Part shown: in pieces, positions 1-8,145 of the stretch
Position numbering within the stretch: position 1 is the first letter of the stretch
Layout: the number at the start of each line of letters is the position of its first letter
NCBI GenBank assembly: GCA_016722025.1
Contig: JADKGZ010000011.1
Location: forward strand, 1-64,000
Source: Acidimicrobiaceae bacterium
Lineage (GTDB): Bacteria; Actinomycetota; Acidimicrobiia; Acidimicrobiales; Ilumatobacteraceae
Direction: 5' to 3'
DNA length: 64,000 nt
Program-made: the position numbers and the translations under genes
The notes under the pieces: model-generated
The model's database searches: none
What the model saw: only the letters and a program-made list of their open reading frames with translations
What the model was told of the DNA's origin: nothing

Positions 1-142
1 GGAGCCGTCGGCCCGGAGGGAAGAAGGCCTGGTCGCCCATGCTGGCGGCGACAGCGAAGCCGAGCACGTCGGTGTAGAACGCTGCCGACAGCTTGGCGTC
101 GGCGACGTAGAGCACTGCATGGTTGAGTCGCTTGATGGACAT
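1..142 (-). CDS. VOC (glyoxalase/bleomycin-resistance) family protein, 3' end cut off by the window edge
   Basis: The first 47 codons are visible on the minus strand. The protein begins MSIKRLNHAVLYVADAKLSA and continues with AFYTDVLGF, the usual first beta-alpha-beta unit of the vicinal oxygen chelate fold, with His8 where the family has its first metal ligand. The ATG at 140-142 is preceded by a strong Shine-Dalgarno (GGAGGA on the minus strand), so the start is secure. VOC proteins include dioxygenases, glyoxalases and antibiotic-binding proteins; the substrate cannot be told from this fragment. It lies downstream of yceI on the same strand with a 39-base gap and may be cotranscribed with it. 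Confidence 0.8.
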   Translation of the reverse strand, partial: MSIKRLNHAVLYVADAKLSAAFYTDVLGFAVAASMGDQAFFPPGRRL

Positions 143-181
143 TGCTTTCTCCTCCGAGCCATCACGGCTCGTTCGACGGGT

Positions 182-745
182 TCAGGACTTGACGGCTTCG
201 ATCTCGAGGGTGATCTTTACCTTCTCACCCACGACCACGCCACCCGCCTCCAGCGCGACGTTCCACTCGAGGCCCCAGTCCTTGCGATTGATCTCGGCCT
301 CGGCGGTGAAACCGGCCTTGGTGTTGTTCCACGGGTCGACTGCCACGCCATCGAACTCGAGTGCGAAGTCGACCGACTTGGTGACGCCCTTGATGGTGAG
401 ATCGGCGTGCAACACGTAGTCGCTGCCGGCCGAGGTGATGCCGGTGCTGACCAGCGACCACTCGGGGAAGTGCTCGACATCGAAGAAGTCGCCGCCGCGC
501 AGGTGGGCATCGCGGCCTTCGTCGCGGGTGTCGATCGACGCCGACTTGACGGTGGCCTGCACCGTCGAGGCGAACGGATCGTCGGCCACGACGATGGTGC
601 CGGCGAACTCGGTGAACTGGCCGCGCACCTTGGCCACGACGAGGTGGCGGACGACGAAGCCGATGGTGGAGTGGCCGGCGTCGACCGTCCAGGTGCCAGC
701 AGTGAGTGCGCCGAGGGCGGACGGACGTGCGATCAGATCAGACAT
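182..745 (-). CDS. YceI family protein
   Basis: 187 residues, the usual size for the YceI lipocalin-like family, which binds isoprenoid or amide lipids in a beta-barrel. Hallmarks are the opening strand TWTVDAGHSTIGFVVRHL (about residues 18-35), VRGQFTEFAG, the SASIDTRDEGRDAHLRGGDFFDVEHFP stretch read as SIDTRDEGRD then RGGDFFD, and GVTKSVDF near the middle. There is no signal peptide, so this member is probably cytoplasmic. The ATG at 743-745 has a GGGAGC ribosome site; a longer frame reaching 808 would run through the promoter and operator and is not used. It diverges from a MarR regulator, with a palindromic operator directly after the yceI -10 box, so repression by that regulator is likely. 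Confidence 0.9.
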   Translation of the reverse strand: MSDLIARPSALGALTAGTWTVDAGHSTIGFVVRHLVVAKVRGQFTEFAGTIVVADDPFASTVQATVKSASIDTRDEGRDAHLRGGDFFDVEHFPEWSLVSTGITSAGSDYVLHADLTIKGVTKSVDFALEFDGVAVDPWNNTKAGFTAEAEINRKDWGLEWNVALEAGGVVVGEKVKITLEIEAVKS

Positions 746-762
746 TGGTTGCTCCCATGAAT

Positions 763-778
763 AGTTGTGGTCACAACT
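763..778. promoter_or_regulatory. Probable MarR-type operator between yceI and marR
   Basis: A perfect inverted repeat, AGTTGTG-GT-CACAACT (7-bp arms, 2-bp spacer). It resembles the AGTTG...CAACT sites of MarR/OhrR-family regulators. It begins one base downstream of the yceI -10 hexamer and would cover that gene's transcription start. Confidence 0.7.
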
Positions 779-779
779 G

Positions 780-808
780 AATCTATCGGCCATTCTTTGC
801 GCGCGCAA
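780..808 (-). promoter_or_regulatory. Promoter of yceI
   Basis: On the minus strand TTGCGC (808-803) and TAGATT (785-780) are separated by exactly 17 bp, a good sigma-70-type promoter. The -35 forms half of a second inverted repeat, GCGCAA-CTGT-TTGCGC at 803-818, whose other half could serve the divergent marR promoter. Confidence 0.6.
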
Positions 809-833
809 CTGTTTGCGCCAACAACACCTTCGC

Positions 834-839
834 TACGCT
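834..839 (+). promoter_or_regulatory. -10 box of marR (leaderless type)
   Basis: TACGCT ends 6 nt before the ATG at 846, with no Shine-Dalgarno between, so the transcript should start at or next to the start codon. Confidence 0.55.
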
Positions 840-845
840 GTGTGC

Positions 846-1307
846 ATGCCCACGAACTGGCTCGACGACAGCGAACAAACCGCGTGGCGGAACTTCATCA
901 CCACGCTGCCCGACCTGAGTGCTGCGTTCGAGGCCGATCTGGCACCACACGGCATCACCATGGGCGACTACGAGGTGCTCGTGTTTCTCAGCGAGGCACC
1001 CGACCAACGCATGCGCATGTGCGATCTTGCAGCCGCGCTGCGGCTCTCCCCCAGTGGCCTCACCCGCCGCCTCGATGGCATGGTGAAGGCCGGCTGGGTC
1101 GAGCGCTCGGCATGCAGCAGCGACCGGCGGGTGATGTATGCGCACCTCACCTCCACCGGATTGGCGAAGATGGACGCCGCTGCGCCCGACCACGTCGACA
1201 GCGTGCGCCGCCACTTCCTCACCCCACTGGGCGACGACGGCGTGCAACAGCTCAGCGCGTTGTTCACCCTGATCCGCGCTCATCTGCACAAGCTCCAGTC
1301 AGCCTGA
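846..1307 (+). CDS. MarR family transcriptional regulator
   Basis: 153 residues with the winged-helix layout of MarR proteins. LAAALRLSPSGLTRRLDGMV (about residues 61-80) is the recognition helix region, followed by the wing at about 81-100 with GWVERSACSSDRRVMY and then ALTDAG-like LTSTGLAKM. The ATG at 846 is chosen because a TACGCT -10 ends 6 nt upstream and similarity begins there; an in-frame GTG at 765 lies inside the operator. MarR dimers bind palindromes and usually repress their own and a neighbouring gene, here yceI. The ligand is unknown. argJ starts 2 bases after the stop. Confidence 0.9.
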   Translation: MPTNWLDDSEQTAWRNFITTLPDLSAAFEADLAPHGITMGDYEVLVFLSEAPDQRMRMCDLAAALRLSPSGLTRRLDGMVKAGWVERSACSSDRRVMYAHLTSTGLAKMDAAAPDHVDSVRRHFLTPLGDDGVQQLSALFTLIRAHLHKLQSA

Positions 1308-1309
1308 CG

Positions 1310-2473
1310 ATGAACGAGCACCTGGCGCTGCCGCGCGGCTTTCACGCTCATGTCGCCAACATCGGTGTGAAGGACACCACCGACGACTTCACCATCGTGG
1401 CCAGCGATGTGCCCTGCGCGGCGGCGGGTGTCTTCACGCAGAGCTCGTTCGCCGGGCCCAGCGTGCTGGTGAGCCGCCTCCACGTCGCGCACGGCACCGC
1501 GCGCGCGATGGTGGTCATCTCCAAGAACGCCAACGTCGCCACCGGCGCGCAAGGCCTCGCCGACGCGCACGAGGTGGTTGCGGGCGTCGCCGCCGCGTTG
1601 GGCTGCTCGCCCACCGACGTGCTCATCGCGTCCACCGGCGTCATCGGCCGCAGCTACCCGATGGATCACATCCGCGCCGGGCTGGCGGCCATCCCCTCAC
1701 CGCTGCCCGGCACCGATGCCGGCCAGGTTGCCCGCGGCATCATGACCACCGACACGGTGCCCAAGACCGCGTCGGCCACCGTCGGCAACGCCCGAATCGT
1801 CGGCGTCGCCAAGGGTGTCGGGATGATCGAACCGAACATGGCCACCATGATCGCGATGTTCTTCACCGACGCCGCACTGTCGGCACCGGCACTGGATGCG
1901 GTCTTTCGACGGGTGATCAATCGCACCTTGAACTGCGTCTCGATCGACACCGACACCTCCACCAGCGACACCGCCGTCATCATCGCCAACGGCGTGGCGG
2001 GAACAGTCGACGACGATGCCTTCGAAGCGGCACTGTGCTCCGTCGCCGAGTCGCTCACCAAGCAGATCGCGCGCGATGGCGAGGGCGCCACCACCCTGCT
2101 CGAGGTCACCGTCGACGGTGCAACGTCGACCGAGCAGGCACGGCGAGTTGCCCGGGCCATCGTCAACTCCCCGCTCGTGAAGACCGCCGTGCACGGCGCC
2201 GATCCCAACTGGGGCCGAGTGGCGATGGCCGTGGGCAAGTGCACCACCAGCGACGAAGTCGACCAGCAGGCGGTGATCATCCGCTTCGGCACCCAAGAGG
2301 TGTACCCGGCACGTCTCGACGACGACGATCTTGCTGCGCTGTCGGCGTACATGCGCGGGCCCGATGTGCTCATCCACGTGTCGCTCGCCACCGGTGGCAC
2401 GGCCACAGCCACGGTGTGGGGCTGCGACCTCACCGACGGCTACGTGCGCATCAACGCCGACTACACCACCTGA
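1310..2473 (+). CDS. argJ: Bifunctional ornithine acetyltransferase / N-acetylglutamate synthase (ArgJ family)
   Basis: 387 residues, close to the usual ArgJ length. ArgJ moves the acetyl group from N-acetylornithine to glutamate in arginine synthesis. Visible family marks are DVLIASTGVIG, GVAKGVGMIEPNMATMIAMF, which carries the Thr at which the precursor cleaves itself into alpha and beta chains, TSDTAVIIANG, ADPNWGRV and the C-terminal YVRINADYTT. The usual SGNANACTG motif, as I remember it, reads SKNANVATG here, so this member is somewhat diverged. The ATG follows the marR stop by 2 bases, so the two may share a transcript. No other arginine gene is nearby; arginine clusters normally keep argJ beside argC and argB. 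Confidence 0.85.
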   Translation: MNEHLALPRGFHAHVANIGVKDTTDDFTIVASDVPCAAAGVFTQSSFAGPSVLVSRLHVAHGTARAMVVISKNANVATGAQGLADAHEVVAGVAAALGCSPTDVLIASTGVIGRSYPMDHIRAGLAAIPSPLPGTDAGQVARGIMTTDTVPKTASATVGNARIVGVAKGVGMIEPNMATMIAMFFTDAALSAPALDAVFRRVINRTLNCVSIDTDTSTSDTAVIIANGVAGTVDDDAFEAALCSVAESLTKQIARDGEGATTLLEVTVDGATSTEQARRVARAIVNSPLVKTAVHGADPNWGRVAMAVGKCTTSDEVDQQAVIIRFGTQEVYPARLDDDDLAALSAYMRGPDVLIHVSLATGGTATATVWGCDLTDGYVRINADYTT

Positions 2474-2481
2474 AGCAGGCC

Positions 2482-2763
2482 TCAGGCACTGACTTGCACG
2501 CCCTTCCAGAACGCGTAGCGGCCCTTGATCTCGGCTGCCGCCTCCTTGGGCGAGGGGTAGAACCACGCGGCATCGGAGTTGACCTGGCCGTGAACCATCA
2601 CATGGCGATAGCTGGCCGTGCCCTTCCACGGGCACACCGTGTTGCTGGGCGAGTCGGTGAGGTACTGGGTCTTCACCGAGCCTGCGGGGAAGTAGTGATT
2701 GCCTTCCACCACCACCGTGTCGTCACTTTCGGCGATGACCGTGCCGTTCCACACTGCCTTCAT
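2482..2763 (-). CDS. DUF427 domain-containing protein
   Basis: 93 residues, a full-length DUF427 protein. It shows AVWNGTVIAESDDTVVVEGNHYFP at the N-terminus (residues 3-26, read as AVWNGTVIAESDD then VEGNHYFP) and the central CPWKGTASY motif (about residues 44-52), typical of this small beta-rich family. The biochemical role of the family is not established. The ATG at 2761-2763 has a GGAGG site 7 nt upstream. It converges on argJ with an 8-base gap. Confidence 0.9.
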   Translation of the reverse strand: MKAVWNGTVIAESDDTVVVEGNHYFPAGSVKTQYLTDSPSNTVCPWKGTASYRHVMVHGQVNSDAAWFYPSPKEAAAEIKGRYAFWKGVQVSA

Positions 2764-2875
2764 GGCTGGCCTCCTCGAGGTGATCGGGTTCGTCGGCGCT
2801 CAGTATGCCGTGCCCGGACGCGACAAGGGCCGGTGCCACCTCGCGGTGCACCGGCCCTGTGTCACAGCACGTCGG

Positions 2876-3652
<777 letters not shown>

Positions 3653-3658
3653 GCCGCG

Positions 3659-3664
3659 ACGTTA
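3659..3664 (-). promoter_or_regulatory. -10 box of the SDR gene (leaderless type)
   Basis: TAACGT on the minus strand, 6 nt before the ATG at 3652, with no Shine-Dalgarno. Confidence 0.5.
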
Positions 3665-3753
3665 GGCGGGACGGCAGCACGCCGCCCAAGTGGAGAGTCG
3701 TCGCCGATGCCGTCGCCGATGTCGTCCGCAACGACGGGCTACCGTGCGACCCC

Positions 3754-4949
3754 ATGGCAGGTCCGTTGCAGGGTTTCACCGTCGTCGAGGCCTGCCAGAT
3801 GGTGGCCGGGCCGTGGGCCGGCACGTTGCTCGCCGACCTCGGCGCCGACGTGGTGAAGGTGGAGCAACCCCGAGGCGGCGACCGCATGCGACTGCTGGGC
3901 CACCGCGTGGGCAGCATCGGGGCGCTGTGGGCCAACGTGAACCGTGGCAAGCGCGGCGTCGTGTTCGACCTGCAGCAGGCCGACGGCGTGGGTCTCCTGC
4001 GCGACCTCGTCGCGCGTGCCGACGTCTTCATCCAGAACTTCCGCCCGGGTGTGGCGCAGCGGTTGGGCATCGACGAGGCGGCGCTGCGCACGGTCAACCC
4101 CGGCCTCGTCTACGTCTCCGTCAGCGGGTTCGGCGACACCGGGCCGTACATCGACCAGAAGAGCTACGACTACGTGGTGCAGGCGCTCTCGGGCATGGCG
4201 GCGCTGCAGGCCGCGCCCGGCGGCGAGCCTGCGCTCATCCGCAACATCGTGATCGACAAGGTGACCGCGATGACCGCTGTGCAGTCGGTTCTCGCTGCGC
4301 TGCTGGTGCGCGAGCGAGGAGGCGGCGGCCAGCACGTTCGGCTGTCGATGATCGACGCCGCAGTCGCGTTCCTGTGGCCCGACGGGATGATGCAACACAC
4401 GCTGCTGGCCGACGATGGCCGCGTCACTCCCGGGCCGCACATGGCCGACGGCTACCTGGTGCGTCGCACCGCAGACAGCTACCTGACGCTGATCGCACCT
4501 CGAACTCGCAGTTCCCCGGCCTGTGCGCGGCGTTGGGCCAGCAGCACTGGCTCGACGATCCACGCTTCGCGACGCTGGCCCAGCGCGAGGCCAACGCCGC
4601 CGAGCTCAGCGACCTGATCGGTCGCGAGATCGCCAAGCACCCCGGCCGCGACCTGGTCGCGGCCTTGCACGCGCACGACGTGCCCTGCGCGCTGGTGACC
4701 CCTGTGGCCGAGGTGCACCTCGACCCGCAGGTGCGCCACAACGGCACGCTCGTGGAGCACGAGCGCCCCTGGCTGGGGGCCGTGCGCGAACCGCGACCGC
4801 CGGCGCACTACGCCGCGACGCCCACTGCGCTGGGCCGGCATGCGCCCAAGCTCGACGAGCACACCGACGAGGTGCTCGCCGAGCTGGGCCACGACGCAAC
4901 GGCGATCGCCGAACTGCGAGCGCGCGGCGTGGTGGGCGCTCGCCGCTGA
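3754..4949 (+). CDS. CaiB/BaiF family CoA-transferase, interrupted by one frameshift
   Basis: Class III CoA-transferases move CoA between carboxylic acids. The first frame (from ATG 3754) gives GFTVVEACQMVAGPWAG, LGADVVKVEQPRGGDRMR, NVNRGKRGV and QNFRPGVAQRLGI; Asp139 in KSYDYVVQALSGMA is at the place of the catalytic aspartate. Near 4498-4501 the frame is lost, and the next frame continues the family with SNSQFPGLCAALGQ, DPRFATLAQREAN and HAPKLDEHTDEVLAELGH to the stop at 4949. One base added in GCACCTCG (for example CC to CCC) restores a single protein of about 398 residues, the normal family length. I read this as a probable sequence error, though a real frameshift is possible. A TACCGT -10-like box lies 8 nt before the ATG. 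Confidence 0.8.
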
Positions 4950-4963
4950 GGCGGGTGCCTCAG
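4946..4963. terminator. Hairpin between convergent CoA-transferase and rnhA genes
   Basis: CTGAGGC-GGGT-GCCTCAG, a perfect 7-bp stem with a 4-base loop, covering both stop codons. There is no T-tract, so the terminator role is inferred from position. A GAGGCA-AG-TGCCTC hairpin occurs at another convergent junction at 40213. Confidence 0.45.
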
Positions 4964-5466
4964 TCGAACAGCGAGGTCTGTGCGGGCTGGGCGCTGGGCC
5001 CGCGTGGCTCGGCCACGTCGAACGGGCCGGCGCTCGCCACCACCGCGAGGCGATCGACGAGGTCGTTCATCGGATCGCCACTGTGGCCTTTCACCCAGCG
5101 GAAGGTGGGTTGGCGTTGCTGCACCAGTTCCACCAGCGGCATCCAGATGTCGGTGTTGGCCACCGGCTGCTTCTGCGAGTTCTTCCACCCGTTGGCCTTC
5201 CACTTCACCCACCAGCGATCGCGGAAGCAGTGCACCACGTAGGTGCTGTCGCTGACGATGGTGAGCTGCCCGGGCAACGCGCGCAGTGCCTCGAGCACCG
5301 CCTGCAGCTCCATCCGCTGGTTGGTGGTGTGCGCAGCGCCGCCGGAACCGCACGGCTCGCCGCCGGGCGACACGGCCCACGCCCAGCCACCACGACCGGG
5401 GTTGCCGGCACAGGCGCCGTCGGTGAACACCACCGTGGTGGCGGGATGTGGCTCGTGCGAGCTCAT
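4960..5466 (-). CDS. rnhA: Ribonuclease HI
   Basis: 168 residues. RNase HI cuts the RNA strand of RNA-DNA hybrids. The catalytic carboxylates are all present: Asp in VVFTDGACAGNPG (about residue 15), Glu in TNQRMELQAV (about 52), Asp in IVSDSTYVV (about 74) and Asp in NDLVDRLAVVA near the C-terminus, with the WVKGHSGDPMND loop. The chosen ATG at 5464-5466 overlaps the stop of the upstream acyltransferase by 4 bases (ATGA), so the two are translationally coupled. The last 20 or so residues (after RLAVVASAGPFD) form a low-complexity tail beyond the core fold. Confidence 0.92.
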   Translation of the reverse strand: MSSHEPHPATTVVFTDGACAGNPGRGGWAWAVSPGGEPCGSGGAAHTTNQRMELQAVLEALRALPGQLTIVSDSTYVVHCFRDRWWVKWKANGWKNSQKQPVANTDIWMPLVELVQQRQPTFRWVKGHSGDPMNDLVDRLAVVASAGPFDVAEPRGPSAQPAQTSLFD

Positions 5467-7496
5467 GACAGCGCCGCCTGCACCAGCGCCGCGCCGAGGA
5501 ACTCGGCCGAGATCTGCAGCGCGGCCTTGCCGGTCCAGTGCACACCGTCGAGTCGCGCCGAGCGATCGGCACCGATCGGCTGGTCGTGGAGCCACGCGGC
5601 GAGATCGACCACTCGCACCGCCGGCCGCGTGGCGGCGACGCTGGCCACCGCGCGATGGAGGGTGGCATGACGTGCCGGTTGCGCCTGCGAGTCGTCGCCG
5701 CCCACCAGCGACCCCAGCGGGACCGGCCCGTCGACCCACACCACGCGCGGCACCCCCAGCGCCAGCAGACGGTCGGTGAACTCCCCCAGCGAGGCGACCA
5801 TCGCGGCTTCCACGGCAGGGTCGGTCGCCGGCAGCAACGGTCCGTCCTTGGTGAGGCGACGATCCAGCACATCCCAGACGGTGGTCATCACCATCACCAC
5901 GTCGGGCTGCAGCTCGACGGCCTTGGCCGGCACGAAGTCCCTGGCGTACGGCCCGCACTCGGCATCGGTGTCGCGCTGGCCGGTGGTGAGCTCCAGGTAG
6001 CCGATGAGCACCAGCCCGCAACCGGGCCCGGCGGCCACCGACACTTGCGCGTACTGCGGGTTGGCGGCGGCCCACGCCACCAAGCCGGCCCCTGTGGCCT
6101 CGGCGGTGGAGTCGCCGACCACCAGGATGCGCACCGGGCGCGGCGGCACCGCCAGCTGCGTGGTGGTGGTGACCGCCGGCAGCGTCGTGGATGGTTCGGC
6201 GCCGAGCACCGTGGACGGCACCGCATCACCGGTACCGGCGGTGACCGACGTGACGGTGGTGGTGGTGGCCGGGCTCAGCGGCACCAACGGTTCCACCGGG
6301 CCGGAGTCGATCGCGGCCTGCTCGGCGGCGGCCGAGTCGACGCCGTAGTACTTGGTGGTCGCGGGCACCACCGTGATGGCGATGATGGACGCCACGGCGG
6401 TGCCGGCCAATGCAGCCACCAGCGTTCGCCGCGGCGGCATCCAGCTGGCGGTGCGGATGGGGCGCTCGACGAGGGAGTACGACACCACCGCGACCACCAG
6501 CGTGATCGAGCTCTTGATGAGCAGCACCACGCCTACCGGCAGGTCCCAGGTCTCGCGGTCGATGAGCACGAAGACCGGCCAGTGATACAGGTACACGCCG
6601 TAGCTGATCTTGCCGAGGCCCACGAAGGGCCGGGCAGCGAGCAGCGAGCGCACCGGGCCAGCAGCCTGGAGACCGACGATGAGCGCGGCGCTGGCCGCGG
6701 CCACCAACGGCAGCGCACCCTGATAGGCGGGGCCGTGGCCGTCGGGGAACAGCACGCACGCCACGGTGAGCACGCCCAAGCTGATCGGAGCCAACGGCGC
6801 CACACCCCGCGGCACCGACCGGCCGTGCAACCAACACGCCACCAGCGCACCGGCGAGGATCTCGCAGATGCGCGCCGGCGTGGCCCAGTAGGCGGCGTTG
6901 GGTCCCCAGACCTGAGCGATGACGGGCGCCGCGACAGCAGAGAGCCCGGTGAGCCACGCCACCACGGTGAACACCTTCACGCCACGGCGGCGAGCGAACG
7001 CGACCAAGCCGATGAAGACCAGCGGCCACACCCAGTAGAACTGCTCCTCGATGGCCAACGACCAGTAGTGATCGAGCGGCTGCTTCAACCCCGCCTGCGC
7101 AGCGGTGAGGTCGGCGTAGCTCTCGCCGGAGCCCAGCTTCACCCAGTTGAAGACCTGGAAGACCGCGCCGAACACGTCGCGCCGCAGGTTGGCCACTCCC
7201 TCGAACCACCCCGCCCACGCCATCAGGCACACGCCCACGATGCACACCAGGCTGGCAGGCAGCAGGCGCCGGGCGCGCCGGGTGTAGAAGGCCGCGGCAG
7301 CGATGCTGCCCGTGCTGGCATGCTCGGTGAGCAGCAACGACGTGATCAGGTAGCCCGAGAGCGTGAAGAACACCGACACGCCCAAGTAGCCACCGCTCAT
7401 CCAGCTGACACCGCCGTGGAACAGCAGCACCGCCGTGACCGCGAGCGCTCGGGTGCCGTCGAGCGCTGGCTGGTAGGCAATCGTCCGGCGACTCAT
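5463..7496 (-). CDS. Acyltransferase family 3 membrane protein with C-terminal SGNH domain (OafA/YrhL type)
   Basis: 677 residues in two parts. Residues 1 to about 360 form an integral-membrane acyltransferase-3 domain with about ten membrane helices, opening with QPALDGTRALAVTAVLLFH, then GGYLGVSVFFTLSGYLIT and the FYTRRARRLLPA motif. After a Thr/Pro-rich linker (about 380-440), an SGNH hydrolase-like domain starts at RILVVGDSTAEATGAG and ends with the catalytic-type DGVHWTGKAA. This fused layout O-acetylates peptidoglycan, polysaccharide or lipid on the outer face: the membrane part passes the acyl group across and the SGNH part transfers it. A TACCAT -10 ends 7 nt before the ATG at 7496. 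The target here is unknown; nearby secreted SGNH proteins and the glycan locus make a surface polymer plausible. Confidence 0.9.
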   Translation of the reverse strand: MSRRTIAYQPALDGTRALAVTAVLLFHGGVSWMSGGYLGVSVFFTLSGYLITSLLLTEHASTGSIAAAAFYTRRARRLLPASLVCIVGVCLMAWAGWFEGVANLRRDVFGAVFQVFNWVKLGSGESYADLTAAQAGLKQPLDHYWSLAIEEQFYWVWPLVFIGLVAFARRRGVKVFTVVAWLTGLSAVAAPVIAQVWGPNAAYWATPARICEILAGALVACWLHGRSVPRGVAPLAPISLGVLTVACVLFPDGHGPAYQGALPLVAAASAALIVGLQAAGPVRSLLAARPFVGLGKISYGVYLYHWPVFVLIDRETWDLPVGVVLLIKSSITLVVAVVSYSLVERPIRTASWMPPRRTLVAALAGTAVASIIAITVVPATTKYYGVDSAAAEQAAIDSGPVEPLVPLSPATTTTVTSVTAGTGDAVPSTVLGAEPSTTLPAVTTTTQLAVPPRPVRILVVGDSTAEATGAGLVAWAAANPQYAQVSVAAGPGCGLVLIGYLELTTGQRDTDAECGPYARDFVPAKAVELQPDVVMVMTTVWDVLDRRLTKDGPLLPATDPAVEAAMVASLGEFTDRLLALGVPRVVWVDGPVPLGSLVGGDDSQAQPARHATLHRAVASVAATRPAVRVVDLAAWLHDQPIGADRSARLDGVHWTGKAALQISAEFLGAALVQAALS

Positions 7497-7503
7497 CGCA
7501 GCG

Positions 7504-7509
7504 ATGGTA
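7504..7509 (-). promoter_or_regulatory. -10 box of the acyltransferase-rnhA operon (leaderless type)
   Basis: TACCAT on the minus strand, 7 nt before the ATG at 7496, no Shine-Dalgarno. Confidence 0.5.
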
Positions 7510-7560
7510 GAGGCTGCACCCGGTCAGTCACCGGCGATCGACCAGATGGGCAGCGACCGA

Positions 7561-8044
7561 TCAACCGGCAACGACGGGAAGACCGGCGCTCTGCCACGCG
7601 GTGAGGCCGCCCATGTCGTACACCTGTGTGAAGCCGGCTGCCACCATCGTCTCGGCGGCAATGGCGCTGCGCCGTCCCGACTGGCAGTACACGAGGTACG
7701 GCGTGCCGTGATCCAGCGCCGCGATGCCGGCGCTGAAGCCGCCACCTTCGAGGTCGAGGTTGACCGCGCCGTCGATGTGCCCGTTGGCGAACTCGGCGGG
7801 CGTGCGCACGTCGATGACGGTGAGGGCGGCGCCCAACGATTGCATGAGGGCTTGCCCCTCGGTGGGACCGAGCACCACTGCGGCGCGGCCTGCGTGGCCG
7901 GCGGCACCGTGCAGTGGGCGGTCGCGTTGCCGGCGCCGTCGTCGCTGTGCAGCCGGCCAGAGCCGCCACTGCGACCGACGCCACCAGCAGGCGCACCAAC
8001 CGGCGGGCGATGGGCGGCTTCCTCGACGAGCTGATCGCGGTCAT
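7561..8044 (-). CDS. Rhodanese-domain lipoprotein, interrupted by one frameshift
   Basis: The N-terminus from ATG 8044 is a lipoprotein signal: RRLVRLLVASVAVAALAGC, with the lipobox LAGC at about residues 28-31. A rhodanese domain follows in the +1 frame: VIDVRTPAEFANGHIDGAVN, then LVYCQSGRRSA with the active-site Cys, and MGGLTAWQSAGLPV at the end. The switch of frame lies in the short linker at about 7890-7960; removing one base there gives a single protein of about 160 residues, the normal form of actinobacterial rhodanese lipoproteins. Rhodaneses carry sulfane sulfur as a persulfide on the Cys; this one would sit on the outer face of the membrane. The promoter is overlapped by a CsoR/CstR-like palindrome, which fits control by reactive sulfur or copper. 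Confidence 0.75.
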
Positions 8045-8051
8045 GGTCCGG

Positions 8052-8057
8052 ATCCTA
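8052..8057 (-). promoter_or_regulatory. -10 box of the rhodanese gene (leaderless type)
   Basis: TAGGAT on the minus strand, 7 nt before the ATG at 8044. The palindrome at 8059-8072 lies directly upstream of it. Confidence 0.55.
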
Positions 8058-8058
8058 C

Positions 8059-8072
8059 TACCCCTAGGGGTA
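8059..8072. promoter_or_regulatory. CsoR/CstR-like operator
   Basis: TACCCCTAGGGGTA is a perfect 14-bp palindrome. It matches the TACCCC...GGGGTA form bound by CsoR-family repressors (copper sensors, and CstR persulfide sensors that control rhodanese genes). It fills the spacer immediately upstream of the rhodanese -10, the ideal place for a repressor. No csoR-like gene is in the window. Confidence 0.6.
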
Positions 8073-8145
8073 TTTCTCCCTGCGCTCCGCTCGCGATCGG
8101 CGACCGAGGAGTCGCCACGAGCACCTTGCGTGGAAGACTGAGGAG

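Noticed and set aside
767..2473. One long open frame suggesting a regulator-ArgJ fusion of 568 residues
   Set aside because: The part before 1310 is the marR gene read in a wrong frame; marR has its own conserved frame and stop at 1307.
8141..8145. AGGAG as ribosome site for the gene at 8146
   Set aside because: It touches the ATG with no spacing; an AAGACT -10-like box 6 nt upstream explains the start better.
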